Source of the DNA: Spinellus fusiger
Taxonomy: Eukaryota > Mucoromycota > Mucoromycetes > Mucorales > Phycomycetaceae
Direction of reading: 5' to 3'
Assembly (NCBI GenBank): GCA_025094145.1
Contig: JALLLS010000001.1
Span: 620,001-684,000 of the forward strand
Length of the DNA stretch: 64,000 nt
Shown here piece after piece: positions 1 through 11,499 of this stretch (position 1 is the stretch's first letter; each line of letters begins with the position of its first letter). The translations under genes and the position numbers were made by a program. The notes beneath the pieces were generated by a model. That model saw only the letters and a list, made by a program, of their open reading frames with translations, searched no databases and was not told the DNA's origin.

Positions 1-1210
1 AATACATGTAAGAATCCTATATTGATTCTATAAGCATGTTGTATCTTCTTTACTTCATTAACATCTTGTTGAGTGTGTAGCATCTTTAGTTAAGAAAGAA
101 TAGATAAAAATACAATAAGAAAGAGGAAATAAATAGTTATTTTATTAGCAACACTGAATAGTGTCAGCTATTATTTATTATCCATTGATGTGATGGTGTC
201 GTTAATGACTTCTTAGGTCCAAAGGTATTGGTTTAGTTAACGTACAATTAACTCTGCTCTTATTTATTCAACTTGTTTGTTATTCTTTTATACTTCTTTT
301 ATACTTTAATGATTATTACAGATAGAAGAACTTCAAGGAAATCACCACTAAAAGACATACATTCTAATGCAGGCTGTTGTACTTTTATATTATCTCTAAA
401 AGATCTATCAACTGTACTAAATACGCTACGACTTAGATGCTTTATTTAATGCCATTGATTCTGTGGGTGTTTTATTTATTTATTTATTTATAAATTGTTA
501 AATGTTAACCTCTCGTTTCTTTAATAAATGGGGTCTGAGGTAACAGCATCCTGTACACCACTCAATATATCTCTTCTCAATGTGTCTTAGTTATGCCATA
601 TATAGTTTAGGCAACCTTGTTCAATGTTAGTATATACTCTATACTGATAAAGAAGGCTTTCCAAATAAATGCAAGTGATTTATTTTTCTGTACATCCATC
701 TGAAGCAGTAGTATTTTAGTGTGCTTAACTTGACATTTTGGTCATTGACTGAGCATTTTTTATAGTCCAACCTAAATGTCCTGTAAGAAGAAAAAAGTAC
801 TTAGCTCATAGGATTATATGACTGATTCATCTCACTCATTCTTTGCAGTATGCTGGCATTTCTTGATCATATCACAATGTCTCTACTTTCTGTCTGGTTT
901 CTATTATTATTTGGACAATTGTAATGACTTTTGCGCAAATAGCCATAATTACAACAGCTTGTATATCTATTTTGACAATGGTTTACTAAAGAAAAGTTAT
1001 TAGGTATATAAATTGGATTAACATACTTGTTCAAGAAAGTGTTAATACAGCCACACTCAACTGAATTAAATACTTGTGAATATAAATTTCAGGACGAAAT
1101 ATTTAGGATATATTCAACATTAAATAAAAACACTTTACATTTGATATAGAGGCTTCATACTTAAGCTCAACAAAGCTTAATATCTTTAATTATAGAAAAT
1201 AGAATAATAA
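1..1210. other. AT-rich intergenic DNA, no gene seen
   Basis: No reading frame here has recognisable protein similarity or a convincing intron-exon pattern. The longest open frame (818-1003, 61 codons, plus) is Phe/Tyr/Asn-rich as expected of random AT-rich sequence. A short TTTA microsatellite lies near 470-490. The stretch probably combines flanking DNA with the 3' end of the decayed transposon that follows. Confidence 0.6.
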
Positions 1211-1214
1211 TACA

Positions 1215-2095
1215 GTTAATATTTTGTATGGCCTTCTTTGGCATCAATGACAGCCTGGCATCTGTCTGTCATACTCTGAACCTATCGTTGTGCAAGTTTA
1301 ACACTAACTTTCGACATTGGTAATAGATACCCTTCTTTCTTCAATTCATATTTCCAAGGCGTATCAAACATGTTCAATTGAGTTCAAGTCAGGGATTTGT
1401 GTAGGCTAGTAATCAAAGAACCCTAATTTGATGTGTTTCTTTTCACCATCTAGCATAGGCCCCAGTATGACAGCTAGCACTCTTTTATTGTAACAAAAAC
1501 TCGCTGTTATTCTTTATGGTGCAATTCAATGAACCAAAGATGGAACTCACTAACTAAAACAATGATGTATTCGTCTTGGTTTACAGTGCCATCAACAACG
1601 ACTAATGAGCCAAATCCATTAGCCTAATAGCAACTCTAAAACATCACACCATTACCACCAAACTACATCGTTGGATCAATAGGATTATAACTATAACGTT
1701 TTCTAAATATTTTAATGACACAGGCATCTCTATTGCTCTTTTTCATAATGTATGTTGACTCATCAGACTAAATGATACCTCTCCACTAATCACTTGTCCA
1801 ACTGGCATGTTCCTTAGCCCAACAAAGCTGTCTTTCTTTGTGTGTTTTTCAGTGAAGGCTAGCTTGTGGTCTACAGAAAAGGATACATACTCTAACTGAT
1901 TGCAGTAGCTGATAAGAGTGTCTCTATATGCATCCACCTCAAACTTAAATATTCCCAATGCCAGTTGATTGTATGAGGCAAATGGATCCTTTCTAATAAC
2001 ATCTTTCCAGGTGTCTTACATCCATATTATCCACTTTTCTATGTTTTCAATAACTCTCTAAATGCAATAGTCATCCTCACTCTTTGATGTTTCTA
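1215..2095 (-). pseudogene. Decayed Tc1/mariner-type transposase
   Basis: Read on the minus strand, this stretch gives a chain of Tc1-family transposase motifs broken by stops and frame changes. In order they are RHLER and a Gly-Ile-Phe region near 2020-1930, KLAFTEKHT near 1870-1840, a SDESTYIMK block (first catalytic Asp) near 1765-1740, FGGNGVM near 1660-1640, NGFGSLVVVDGTVNQDEYII near 1620-1561, an HTGAYARW block near 1470, a PDLNSIEHV block (catalytic Glu) near 1395-1370, and the terminal CQAVIDAKEGHTKY ending near 1220. Stops interrupt the DES, FGG and later blocks, and the central QQDNAP-like block is not recognisable, so the copy is dead. I saw no clear terminal inverted repeats. The assignment to Tc1 (DD34E-like) rests on motif order and is secure; the boundaries are approximate. 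Confidence 0.85.
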
Positions 2096-2098
2096 ACA

Positions 2099-2341
2099 CT
2101 ACTTTAAACTATATGCTTTTCCCTCACAATCACACTCATAGCCAACTCTAATCCAGTCATAAACAGGCAATAAACACTCTATCATCTTCCACTCTTTATC
2201 TTGTCCTATTCCCCACAAATGTAATATTCTGAATGTCCATCTGAAATACTGTGTTGACCTAACACTATTGAGAAAGAACAGAGCTTCATACAATAGAAAT
2301 AAGTCTCTCTTTTTCCCTCTTATCACTATGCTTCCCAACAA
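2099..2341 (-). other. Unrecognised 80-codon open frame
   Basis: An ATG-initiated frame of 80 codons, rich in aromatic and basic residues, directly upstream (minus-strand sense) of the Tc1 remnant. It does not match the helix-turn-helix N-terminus expected of a Tc1 transposase and no splice-linked partner exon was found. It may be part of the same decayed element or chance. Confidence 0.15.
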
Positions 2342-2595
2342 ATATTAAATAATAAATTCAATGAGTGTAGCTGCACATTATCCATCAACTAATCAAATAG
2401 CCGGATTTACCCTTCTTAAGAAGTGATTTTTCAGTAATTATATTATAAAAAACAAGAAGAATAGTCATTTAAATACATACAGCGGATGATATCAGCTTAT
2501 TTGAACACAGAAAGAGAGGAAGAAAAAAGAAAGAATAGACAGTGGATAGTAAAAGGAGTTCTTTGTTTGATCCTGTTGTGTGCGTTATAAGACAG

Positions 2596-4751
2596 TTAGT
2601 GAGTAAGTTCTTGGTGTAGGCTGACCAGTGTAGGCTGAGTCACCAACATTGTCTTTGGATCATGAAGCATGGTATATGTCAGTATCCACTGCAATCTATG
2701 AATACCCCTTTTACAAACACATGTCAGTCCATGAACCCATACATTGGAAGGTGGATAAAAGGCTTACCACTGTTTAAACTGCCACCATCGTAGTGTTTTC
2801 TCACTAGCACGCATGGCCTTGAAACCATCCCAGAAACTCAAGCCCACAATATCACTGTTCTTTATCTTGTGTCCGTAGACTTGCATCATACTGCTGACTT
2901 CATCCTTATTCTGGTCAAGCATAGGTGTGCTATAGGTCAATGCCTGAGCCACCTTCTTTGTATAAATAGGCAGAGTCAGCAAGTCTTTCAATGAGCGATA
3001 AATAAAAGGAAATCCGTGGGGTGAAGTAAGAGGGGAGAGTCTCAAATGCATCACCACTGTAGCAGGAATAGCACACAACAAAGAATAGCCTAGTCCACGC
3101 AGGGCTAAACATTGAATAGAAATGGATGAGTTCATTGGATCTACTATCCCAATATTCTACTTACAAGTAAAAGTATCCCACATTGTGATCTTTCCACGCT
3201 CTTGCTTATCAAAGAAGCTCAGACGCATTTCCAGGGCCTTGGCTTCATCCTCCACTCCCTCAGAAGGAGACACCTTATTACTTGGATGCTGAACATCTCT
3301 TGACTTTGCATTTTCAGTCTTCTCCTCTGCCTGGACAGTCTTCTCAATCTTCTCCTCCAATGCTTTTGCCTCAGGAGTGGGTTCTATAGTAAAAGGGATG
3401 AGTACTATGAATACAACTATCAAAACCCTTACCATTCGCCACATCTTTTTCAGAACCATTCTTTAATTTACGCTCTTCAGCTCGTTTGCTTTCTCTCATC
3501 ATTGTATCCTCATCATAGGTGGGGAGTTTATCTACTTTATTGTAGACAGAAGGAATTTCCCCGCCATGAGTGCTTGTGATATCTGCAAAAGAAGATTCAA
3601 CGGAAACACCACCCTCAGGTGCAGATTCTAACTTTATGAGTCGACTGTCTTTTATGTAGGGTAGGCTTACCTTCCACTTCCACAATCTCAGCTGCCTCAT
3701 GCAAGCGAGATATTTCTGTAAAGAGCTCCTTATCTTCACCTGTTGTAGAAGCATTGCTTTGAGTCATCAAAGTGGATTGACTCAATGTAGGGAAGTTTTC
3801 ATGGGTCATATCAAGAGAGGATTCTTCAGGAATGTCCTTTTGTGCTTTTAAGAATGCTTTCTTGCGCTCACTCACAGGTTCTTCTTCTTCTGGTACGACA
3901 GGCTTTTTGGCTGCTATTTTGGCAAAGCTCTTAGCAACAGGAGGAGGAGGTACATGAACTAATCGAGAAGAGGTGTTAAACTGGTAATAATCGATCTCTG
4001 ACCTATAGCCAACTTACCTGAGGGCTCATTCAGCATATCCTTAACATCAGGCAGATCAGACAGACTCTCATGTGTTTCATTTGCACCATTGTCCTTTGTA
4101 TCTTTAGTGAATTGAGTAGTGGTTTCCAATGAAGGGAATTCCTTATTAGATGCAACAGTGGCAAAAGAGCGGTCAGGATGAGGAGGGATAGTGGGGTCTA
4201 TTATCCAACTATTGAATATTCCGTTCATCTTTCATCTTTTTTTTTTCTACTTTTTATATTCCTACCTGCCACTGTCTCCTTGTCTTTGTTTAAAAGTTCA
4301 CCCACACCAGCGGATTTTGGGACGGACTCTTTTTGGGAGTCAGCATTAGCAGCTTCAAGTGTAGGGAATTCTTGATTTTGCACCAATTCGTGTTTTGCAA
4401 TATCAGCAAAAGAGGCATTATGTTTTGTAGCTTCCCATGCATGAGGACGATGGTCTACTTTTTTTTTGGTCTGTTCTGCACTGGGTAGCCCTACAATAAA
4501 TAGCAATAATAGCAATAATAGCAATAGTAATAACAGAATAAATATCCAATGGCTTGGAATGGAATGGGATGTCCAGTGCTCGTATATCCACATTCATCTT
4601 TCTACTTACCATTCTCCTCGCTCTTGATACCGTCTTCCTTTACAACTTGTGCCCAAGAGGCTCCTAATCCAGCTGAGTTATCAGAATCAGAGTGTTTTTG
4701 CTCAGCTATGGCATTGGCCTCTTCAATGGTAGGAAAATCAGCAGGATCCAT
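2596..4751 (-). CDS. Caleosin-family protein with long repetitive N-terminus
   Basis: Eight exons: 4751-4610, 4490-4266, 4197-4018, 3958-3671, 3627-3433, 3383-3165, 3104-2771 and 2695-2596, giving about 560 residues. The C-terminal ~180 residues are caleosin-like: an EF-hand-type segment (FFDKQERGKITMWDTF) runs straight into a hydrophobic hairpin-like region (GYSLLCAIPATVVMHL), then helices with LSFWDGFKAMR and a final QWILTYTMLHDP block. Caleosins are lipid-droplet or ER membrane proteins, some with haem peroxygenase activity; activity is not shown here. The EF loop has Asp then Gln-Glu-Arg-Gly-Lys, a weak calcium site. The first ~380 residues are charged and carry repeated short motifs of two kinds: SFA-x-(I/V)-A (SFADIAKHE, SFATVASNKE, SFAKIAAKK, SFADITSTH, also SWAQVV) and (D/E/N)FP(T/S)(L/I). 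Typical caleosins are about 200-300 residues. The last splice needs a non-consensus donor (CA^GTGGTA); the better donor three bases on would end the protein at FKQ. Confidence 0.8.
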
Positions 4752-5011
4752 GTATAATAATCAATAGAGTCTGAGGGACATGTAAGCTCAAATGCATAGA
4801 TAGAGACACCCTTCCAGTGCTACTTACATATCAGAAGAGATAGGGTGGGTGTTGATAGACAGAAGAAGACTCTACACTGTATTAGGCTCTACCGATCTCC
4901 CCAGTCACTTTCTTCACTCACCCTTAGTAACTGCCTTGTGTTTTAATTGGAAAAGAAAGAACAGGTATTCAAACAAGAAGAAGATCAATCAATTGCATTT
5001 CTCTCTCTCTC

Positions 5012-5251
5012 TTATTTCCTTCTATCAGCGGAGGACAAACCCATGATGTCATGTAATCGTTGAGTCACAAAGTAGAAAGGCCCATCAACATGCACACCTT
5101 GTTTATCCTTGCGTAGAATGGTTGTACAAAGGTGGAAGGGTTCAAGATCAGTAAAGGACAAATGGTATAGACGGAAGATATAAACTAAAATTACAAGGGA
5201 AGGGGGCATAGCATCTTTACTTTCTCTGTCATTGCATTTGTGGTTTTTCAT
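5012..5251 (-). CDS. Possible exon of an unrecognised protein
   Basis: A minus-strand frame ending in LHDIMGLSSADRRK with a preceding block LSFTDLEPFHLCTTILRKDK reads like real protein sequence rather than noise. A 3' splice-like TTTTAG lies just before VYIFRLYHL. A second coding-looking scrap (SPSQLGGFTVEVTER followed by GTAAGT) lies upstream near 5435-5390. I could not join the two into one frame with a good start codon, and I do not recognise the family. It lies about 260 bp upstream of the caleosin start and could be a pseudogene, a mis-spliced small gene or 5' sequence of that gene. Confidence 0.3.
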   Translation of the reverse strand: MKNHKCNDRESKDAMPPSLVILVYIFRLYHLSFTDLEPFHLCTTILRKDKQGVHVDGPFYFVTQRLHDIMGLSSADRRK

Positions 5252-6474
5252 AGTTTCATAGTTTTATTATTGCATCTTCACATGTCAGTGGCAATGTCCC
5301 CCTAGAGAAATAGAGATACGTCACTGTATATGATAGGATCTGATGGGATTTGGTGATATTTAGTGATATTTCTATTGATTTCTATTGACTTACTCTTTCT
5401 GTCACCTCAACTGTAAATCCTCCCAATTGACTAGGGGAGATGACAGCTAAATTACATATTTATTTATTTAAAAACAGTGGCTGTAGAATACACAATGGTT
5501 AGTCTTTTATATATTTATATATCATCACCCGTTCTAGTCTCTTCTTCCTTATTCATCCTTTTATAAATAATGAGCCCTGTAGTGCTGATCAAGATAAAGT
5601 AAGCTAATGCGTCTAATGGAATAGAATATGCCTTTATTCTTTTTATAAATATAGTCTTCAACATATAACTATGGTAGAAAGAATAAATATTGTATTTATA
5701 TCTGTTCAATAAAACAGGAAATCTATACACTAAATAGGTATATTGTTTCTAATTTCTAATTTTTAATTTCTTTTCTTTTTTTTTTATTCTATAGCATTGT
5801 GAAAACCCATACATACCACAATGAATCGAATAGTAGAGTTAAAAATGAGAATATCAGGCGTAACTACAACAATAGCAAGCATGGGATGTAAATATATATT
5901 TTATTGAATCCTCTAGGTAAACCCAATGATTGTCAAAAAGGCTACTCCTTTTCACTCTATCTATGCTTATTAACATTGAATTGTAACAAATGTGAGATGT
6001 TTATATTCTACATCACTAAATACAATGATGATTCTAAGGATAGCTGTATAGATGAATTAATATTAGTTCTGGTCAATCATTAGACTATGATTTATTACGT
6101 TATTGTTGTAGTAGTCTCTGTTGATAAGACTTCAACTCAAGTCATTTGATGATTCCAATTCTAATTTAATAATGATTATACTTTCTGCTCCATGAAAATA
6201 TACCGTCAAGTTGAAATATCACTCATTGGAATAATGATAAAGCATTAAAATGATAATCCCAATAATTATTATTAAGAAAATATTTTGCTTAGTAAACGCA
6301 TACCTCTAAAAGATCAACATTTGTACTTGCAAAAATCTCACTATTGTAAAATGCAAATACGCAATAATGGAGTATATAAATATAAAATATATTGACCAAA
6401 TAGCCATGTTTTACATTGTAAAAATATATAAGAATGAGAAGAGGCAACGAGTAGTTATATATTATATTTTTTTT
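5252..6474. other. AT-rich spacer between caleosin and MAP3K genes
   Basis: Very AT-rich. It contains one 71-codon minus frame (5730-5515) with a hydrophobic stretch (AYFILISTTGLIIY) followed by Lys/Glu, which could be a tiny membrane peptide but has no supporting context. The part next to 6475 should hold the 3' untranslated region of the MAP3K gene. Nothing else is recognised. Confidence 0.4.
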
Positions 6475-9400
6475 TCATGCAGAAAGAAGAGACCCGTTGA
6501 GAATATCATCGTTGTCGTTGTTTTCTAAGCTTCTGACTGTATCTTCATTTATTGAGCGTGGCATAGATGCAATGGATGAATTGGCTGAGCGTATCAAAGG
6601 TGTAATAGGAACATTAAAATCTAATGTCTGCTCATCCTGTATATCCTCATCTAGTGGATCTCTTCCACGAGCACCCTCCAACATGGTAAAGTAAGATTGT
6701 GCATCTTTTCTGGACATATCAGAACCACCAATAGGACCACTCGACATTGTGTTCAGGATGCTTCGTACCATAGGTTGTTCAGAAAAGGAAGGAATACCTT
6801 TATAATTGTGAGGTATACCACTATCACTGGGTTGTCTCTCAAAAAGATCCACAGAAATAGGTATAGACCGACCGCAGATACTAGCACTATAATTATCATC
6901 CAGTCTATCTACTTCTTCCTCGTTGATTTCATTGAGGTAGTCTGTGATCCACGGATGAGAAATCAGCTCATGGGCACTAGGTCTTTTGTTTGGATTGCGG
7001 GTAAAGCACTTCTTTAGGAAATCAATGCCAAGAGCTGAGAGCTGAGAAGGGTCTGGTAAAGGCGGATGTCCAGTAACCACGTGGTACATCACAGACCATT
7101 CATTCTCTAATGTGCTCCATGGGCGTCTTCCAGTAGACATTTGTACAATACAACATCCAAGAGACCATATATCCATGGATCCTTTGCGTCCAGTGTCACC
7201 ACCTGTAATCACCTCAGGTGCCTATATAGAAAGAATAGGTGTCAGTTGAACTGCAATAACACAAGTTCCTTTATGATACTTACCATGTACATAGGAGTAC
7301 CTGTTGGACTATTGGCGTTCATGTTCAGTGTTGATTTTCCCATTGTCTTTTGTCCTTTAGCAAGAATTTTTGACGCACCAAAATCCGTCAACTTCAATTG
7401 GCCTTGATGATCAATAAGAATGTCTAATCAACAATACCGTGTTTATACAATGCTACGATATGAGAGTAAGGGCTTACTGTCAGGTTTAATATCACGATGC
7501 ACTACATTATTGTCATGAAGATACGCCAAGCCACTGAGTAGCTGATGAGCATAGCTTACGATATAGAACTCATCTTCAATACGACCTCCATGATCCAAAA
7601 GTGCACCCAAGCTTCCATTCTCACAGTACTCCATAAAGATAAATACTTTATCACGATGTACTTCCTAGATAAAAATGAGTTTATATCCATATATATATAA
7701 GGATATTTTAAAACATACCATGCCATAATACTGGACAATATTTTTGTGGTTGAGCATCTCCATCACTTTCATCTCTTCTTTAATAGCCTTATGCAATGCT
7801 GAAAGAGAGCTGGAGTCGGGAAATCGAATCTCCTTCACAGCCATTACAGAGGAAGTATCAAGGTTGATAGCAAGATAAACAGATCCAAAAGTACCTGCAC
7901 CAATAAATCGGCCTTGTTGCCATCGAAAAGAAAGGTTGGAAGAAGAGGGTGCAAGGAAAACTAAGGACTGATCTTCAGGCTTTTGGTCGTCTAATACTTT
8001 GCCCACTAATTTGGATTTTTGCTCGCTTTTAGATCTTGTCTTTTCTAATTCAATAATACGTTGCATCCACGCATCTCTAATATAGATAACACTGTTGGCT
8101 AGCACAGCATTGTCGTTGGAAGATCCAAATATACAACTTGCAATAGTTTCTTTGTTTTCTGTTCGTTTGTTGACTCCATACGAGGTGCGTTTTGAAAAGG
8201 TGCCGCGTTTGCGCTGTTGCTCTTCCTTTAGCTCGTGTGTCCATGGCGTACCAAGTACATCAAAATGTGAGATCAAAAGAGCAATACAATGAGCCACCTT
8301 GCTCTGTAATGTGAAAAACTCTTTTTCATTTAAAGAAAGAATACTGGCCCCTCGCGTCATAAAGTGACCAAACTCAAGAGCAGCCACAGCCCATCGAAAT
8401 GTCTTGCGGTTAGTGGGAACACAGTCGTCAATGATAAAGCAAATCCAGTCGCTTGCTAGATGCACAAGCTTAAGATCAAGATGAAAACGAGGAGAGAGAT
8501 CAAGAAACTTTGAGCTTCGAACTCCAAAATCACTAGCAAAACTAAAGCACTCTTCCACAAGTTCTTGACATCCAAGCATCAATGTCTTTTCACGAATAGT
8601 ATGTACACTTGATATAACCACTTCTGATAGTCGATACACAGTCGACTTGATCTTGGAGAGCTCGTTGCTGATCTTTGGTTTATGGGCCTTCTGCTCTTGA
8701 AGGACTTGAATCTTAGAACTCTGTACAGTTGCACTAAATGCATTTTTCGCAATAGGAAGGAATTGAGAGTTACGAACAACGAGTCTTGCTCTTTTTGATT
8801 TCAGTCCTACAGGAATAGATGGAATGTCCATTTGAATCATCTCACCAGTCCAGACAATGTTGTTCCAGGGAGAGAAGAGAACGAGATAATCTTCATGCTG
8901 CCCTAATACACCTGGTACTCCAGAAAAAGACGATGTGTTCAAAGTCTTCTCATAAGCAAAGGTGGAGTACAGGATAGGCTTAATTCTTTCCTCACATCCA
9001 CGGAGAGAAGGAGAGGCAATGATATAAATCCTCTCCTCCTCAAAGGATCCTGTGTAGACGAGGAAATGTCCACTGCTAACAAGGCATTCTATGAACTTGT
9101 CTGCACTGTCAGAATCCACCAAGTACTCTGTAGAATTCTCAAACTGGTTCATAAAGAATCTATACCATTGATAAGCCATTCTATTTTCATACTACTTACT
9201 TTGCAAACTGTAATAATTTCCGTGCTCGCATTCTCATTGTGTGGAGTATTTTTGTATAGCCAGACTCAATATCGTTCTCAATGGTTTCTAAAGGATCCTT
9301 TAGATTTGCCATGTAGTCTTGCATAACACTCATCAGCTGGCGGTTTGTCAGATAGCTAAGAATAGAGGAATCTTTGTCACGTCTGAGATACGAAACCCAT

Positions 9401-10958
9401 AATTAAAGTATGTGAATTCCTACCAAAAATGCTCGGCGCACTCATTGAAGGCTTCATCTACTAAACGACACACTGTGCTCATGAGGAAATCCCATTCTTT
9501 TTCCAGAAAATCGCATATTCTTAAACTGTTTTCTTTTTCAATGTCCATTTTCCATGCCACAAGCTTAAAGTAGAACCGAAGAGAGTTCATAAGAACATCA
9601 CTGTAGCTCTTTTCAATATGTTCTGTGTCTTTAAATTCCCATCCTGGAGCAGGAGAAATTAGTTTTTCGTACTTGTGCTTGACCATACAAGCAAGAGACA
9701 ATAATCCTCGGTAGTCGTCCATCATGGTATCTACCATTTGTGTTGGTATCTCTGTCAATTTATCTTTGTATTCCAGACGTAGTTTAAGGGCTTCCTTAAC
9801 CAGCAAAGTAGGGAAATGGGATAGTTGACGTAGCTGAGAAATAAAAGGAGGCATGTTCATTTCTTGAAATACCCCGCTGTTCTCTATCATTGTCTGTTTG
9901 GACTTTTTCAGAAGAGAGCTGAGTGCCGACAGGGTGCGTTTATCGAATGTATCTTGAAGTGCAGACTCCTTCAGAATACGCTCAAGGAAAGAAGGATCGT
10001 TGGGTCGTCCTTTAGGGAGGTATGAGGCAACAGAAGAAGAAGCATCGTTAGTGTTCAGTGGTTTTCTAGTAATCTGTAGATCCTCTGATCCTGTCCAATT
10101 TCTAAGAATCTTAAGCTGCATCTGTAAACTTCGTGTAATTGTGTACCAGGAATTTAGAGCATCTAACCTGCTCTGGAAGTTAGGATCACCATAACTAGGA
10201 TGTGCTTCCATAATATTAGCCCTTGTAGAATACAGTGACTCCATACGATCGACACTCTTTAATATTTCTGCCACTTGAGATACTGGACATTTGTCAGATG
10301 TATCGTCTACTTTGAACATAAACACAGACTCTACTACTTTGTCAATGTCTTTTCTGCTGTCTTGTAAATGGCGCTGTTCTTCGCCGATAGTGCGTCCCCG
10401 TAATAAGGCTCGTAAAGACAGCCAAATCTCCTCAATTGGTTTCTGGGGCTGGAATTGGTCTGTGCTTAGCAGTCGCTTCTTTTCTGACTTTATCACTTCT
10501 CCCATTAGGACAGACTGGAGCATTTGCTGCCATTCGAGTCGTTCATGAATGATCCCAGGAGGTGCTGAAGAGAGAGACTGGCCACGAGAATACAACTGAT
10601 TAAAAGCAGTCTCGTCCTCGTCTTTGTCTTCGTCTTCGTCCTCGTCTTCATTTTCATTTTCACTCTCACTTTCTTCGCCTTCTTCTAAACGGGAGTTTAT
10701 AGGCAGAGTAGATGAAATGGGAGAAGGGCCTAGAGTAAATAGATAATGCCAAGATAGATTGTTTCCTCCTCTGTAGTTTATGTGTGTGTCTAGTACGTCT
10801 TCATTTGTCATTTCAGGAGTCATCATGGGGGACACATTATGGTTAGCAAGATATGTCCGTATAGATTCCTTGTTAGCATAGGCAGATCTATACTGTGATT
10901 GAATATCTTGTGGAAGATCCTCTTCATTCCACTGGTCTTTTGTCTCTGATGTGTTCAT
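6475..10958 (-). CDS. MAP kinase kinase kinase of the Ssk2/Ssk22/Wis4 type
   Basis: Six exons: 10958-9424 (or -9442), 9382-9200, 9159-7719, 7664-7478, 7423-7284 and 7221-6475, about 1,400 residues. The large N-terminal region (about 980 residues, with an acidic Glu/Asp run near residue 105) matches the regulatory half of stress MAP3Ks. The kinase domain lies at about residues 980-1245: glycine loop GAGTFGSVYLA, catalytic lysine in MAVKEI, hinge MEYCENGSLG, catalytic loop VHRDIKPDN, LTDFGASK, GTPMYMAPEV and a WSLGCCIVQM helix. The N(I) of DIKPDNILID is split by intron 4. In yeasts this family activates the MAPKK above Hog1/Sty1 in osmotic and oxidative stress. The first junction is odd: the good donor (TTTTTG^GTAGGA) with the only nearby acceptor keeps frame but creates a TGA codon, whereas a weak donor 18 bases upstream (GA^GTGCGC) leaves the frame open. 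The C-terminal ~160 residues after the kinase are Ser-rich and unassigned. Confidence 0.9.
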
Positions 10959-11259
10959 GTGTGGCTTTTTGGTGGCGATTCACAAGGGAGGAACAAGGGA
11001 AGCAGGGAAAAGGCGTATGAGGAAGCCCCGGTAAGGATCACATGATTGTCTGAATTGACTCTGTTTGGCTACACCAATCCAACACTCTGGATCAGGAGGT
11101 ATAGCCGAATATGGTCCAATCATTGGTGAGCTACTATTTCTCCCTCTTGTCAAGGTACTAATGCTCCACTGCTTGAAAAGTGAGAGTCACATAAAATAAG
11201 CATACGGCACAGATCTACTTTATGAATACATATTATGGCTGTACAACTGATTTTTTATC
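10959..11259. promoter_or_regulatory. Upstream region of the MAP3K gene
   Basis: The start codon at 10958 is preceded by a relatively GC-rich stretch (10960-11160) with no competing frame. No clear TATA box or named operator was identified. The region is bounded by the minisatellite beginning at 11260. Confidence 0.4.
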
Positions 11260-11490
11260 AGAATATCAATACACTTTATCAGTAAGTAAATACACTTTAT
11301 CAGTAAGTAAATACACTTTATCAGAATATCAATACACTTTATCAGTAAGTAAATACACTTTATCACCAAGTAAATACACTTTATCAGAATATCAATACAC
11401 TTTATCAGTAAGTAAATACACTTTATCACCAAGTAAATACACTTTATCACCAAGTAAATACACTTTATCACCAAGTAAATACACTTTATC
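11260..11490. repeat. 21-bp minisatellite, 11 copies
   Basis: Eleven head-to-tail copies of a 21-bp unit ending TACACTTTATC. Each unit begins with one of three variable triplet-pairs (AGAATATCAA, AGTAAGTAAA or ACCAAGTAAA), so the array has three unit types in an ordered but non-periodic sequence. Because 21 is divisible by three and the unit lacks stops in several frames, long false reading frames exist on both strands. It lies about 300 bp upstream of the MAP3K start codon. Confidence 0.95.
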
Positions 11491-11499
11491 AACACACAC

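Noticed and set aside
11260..11490. Regularly spaced repeat resembling a CRISPR array
   Set aside because: Units abut with no unique spacers, and the host is a eukaryote.
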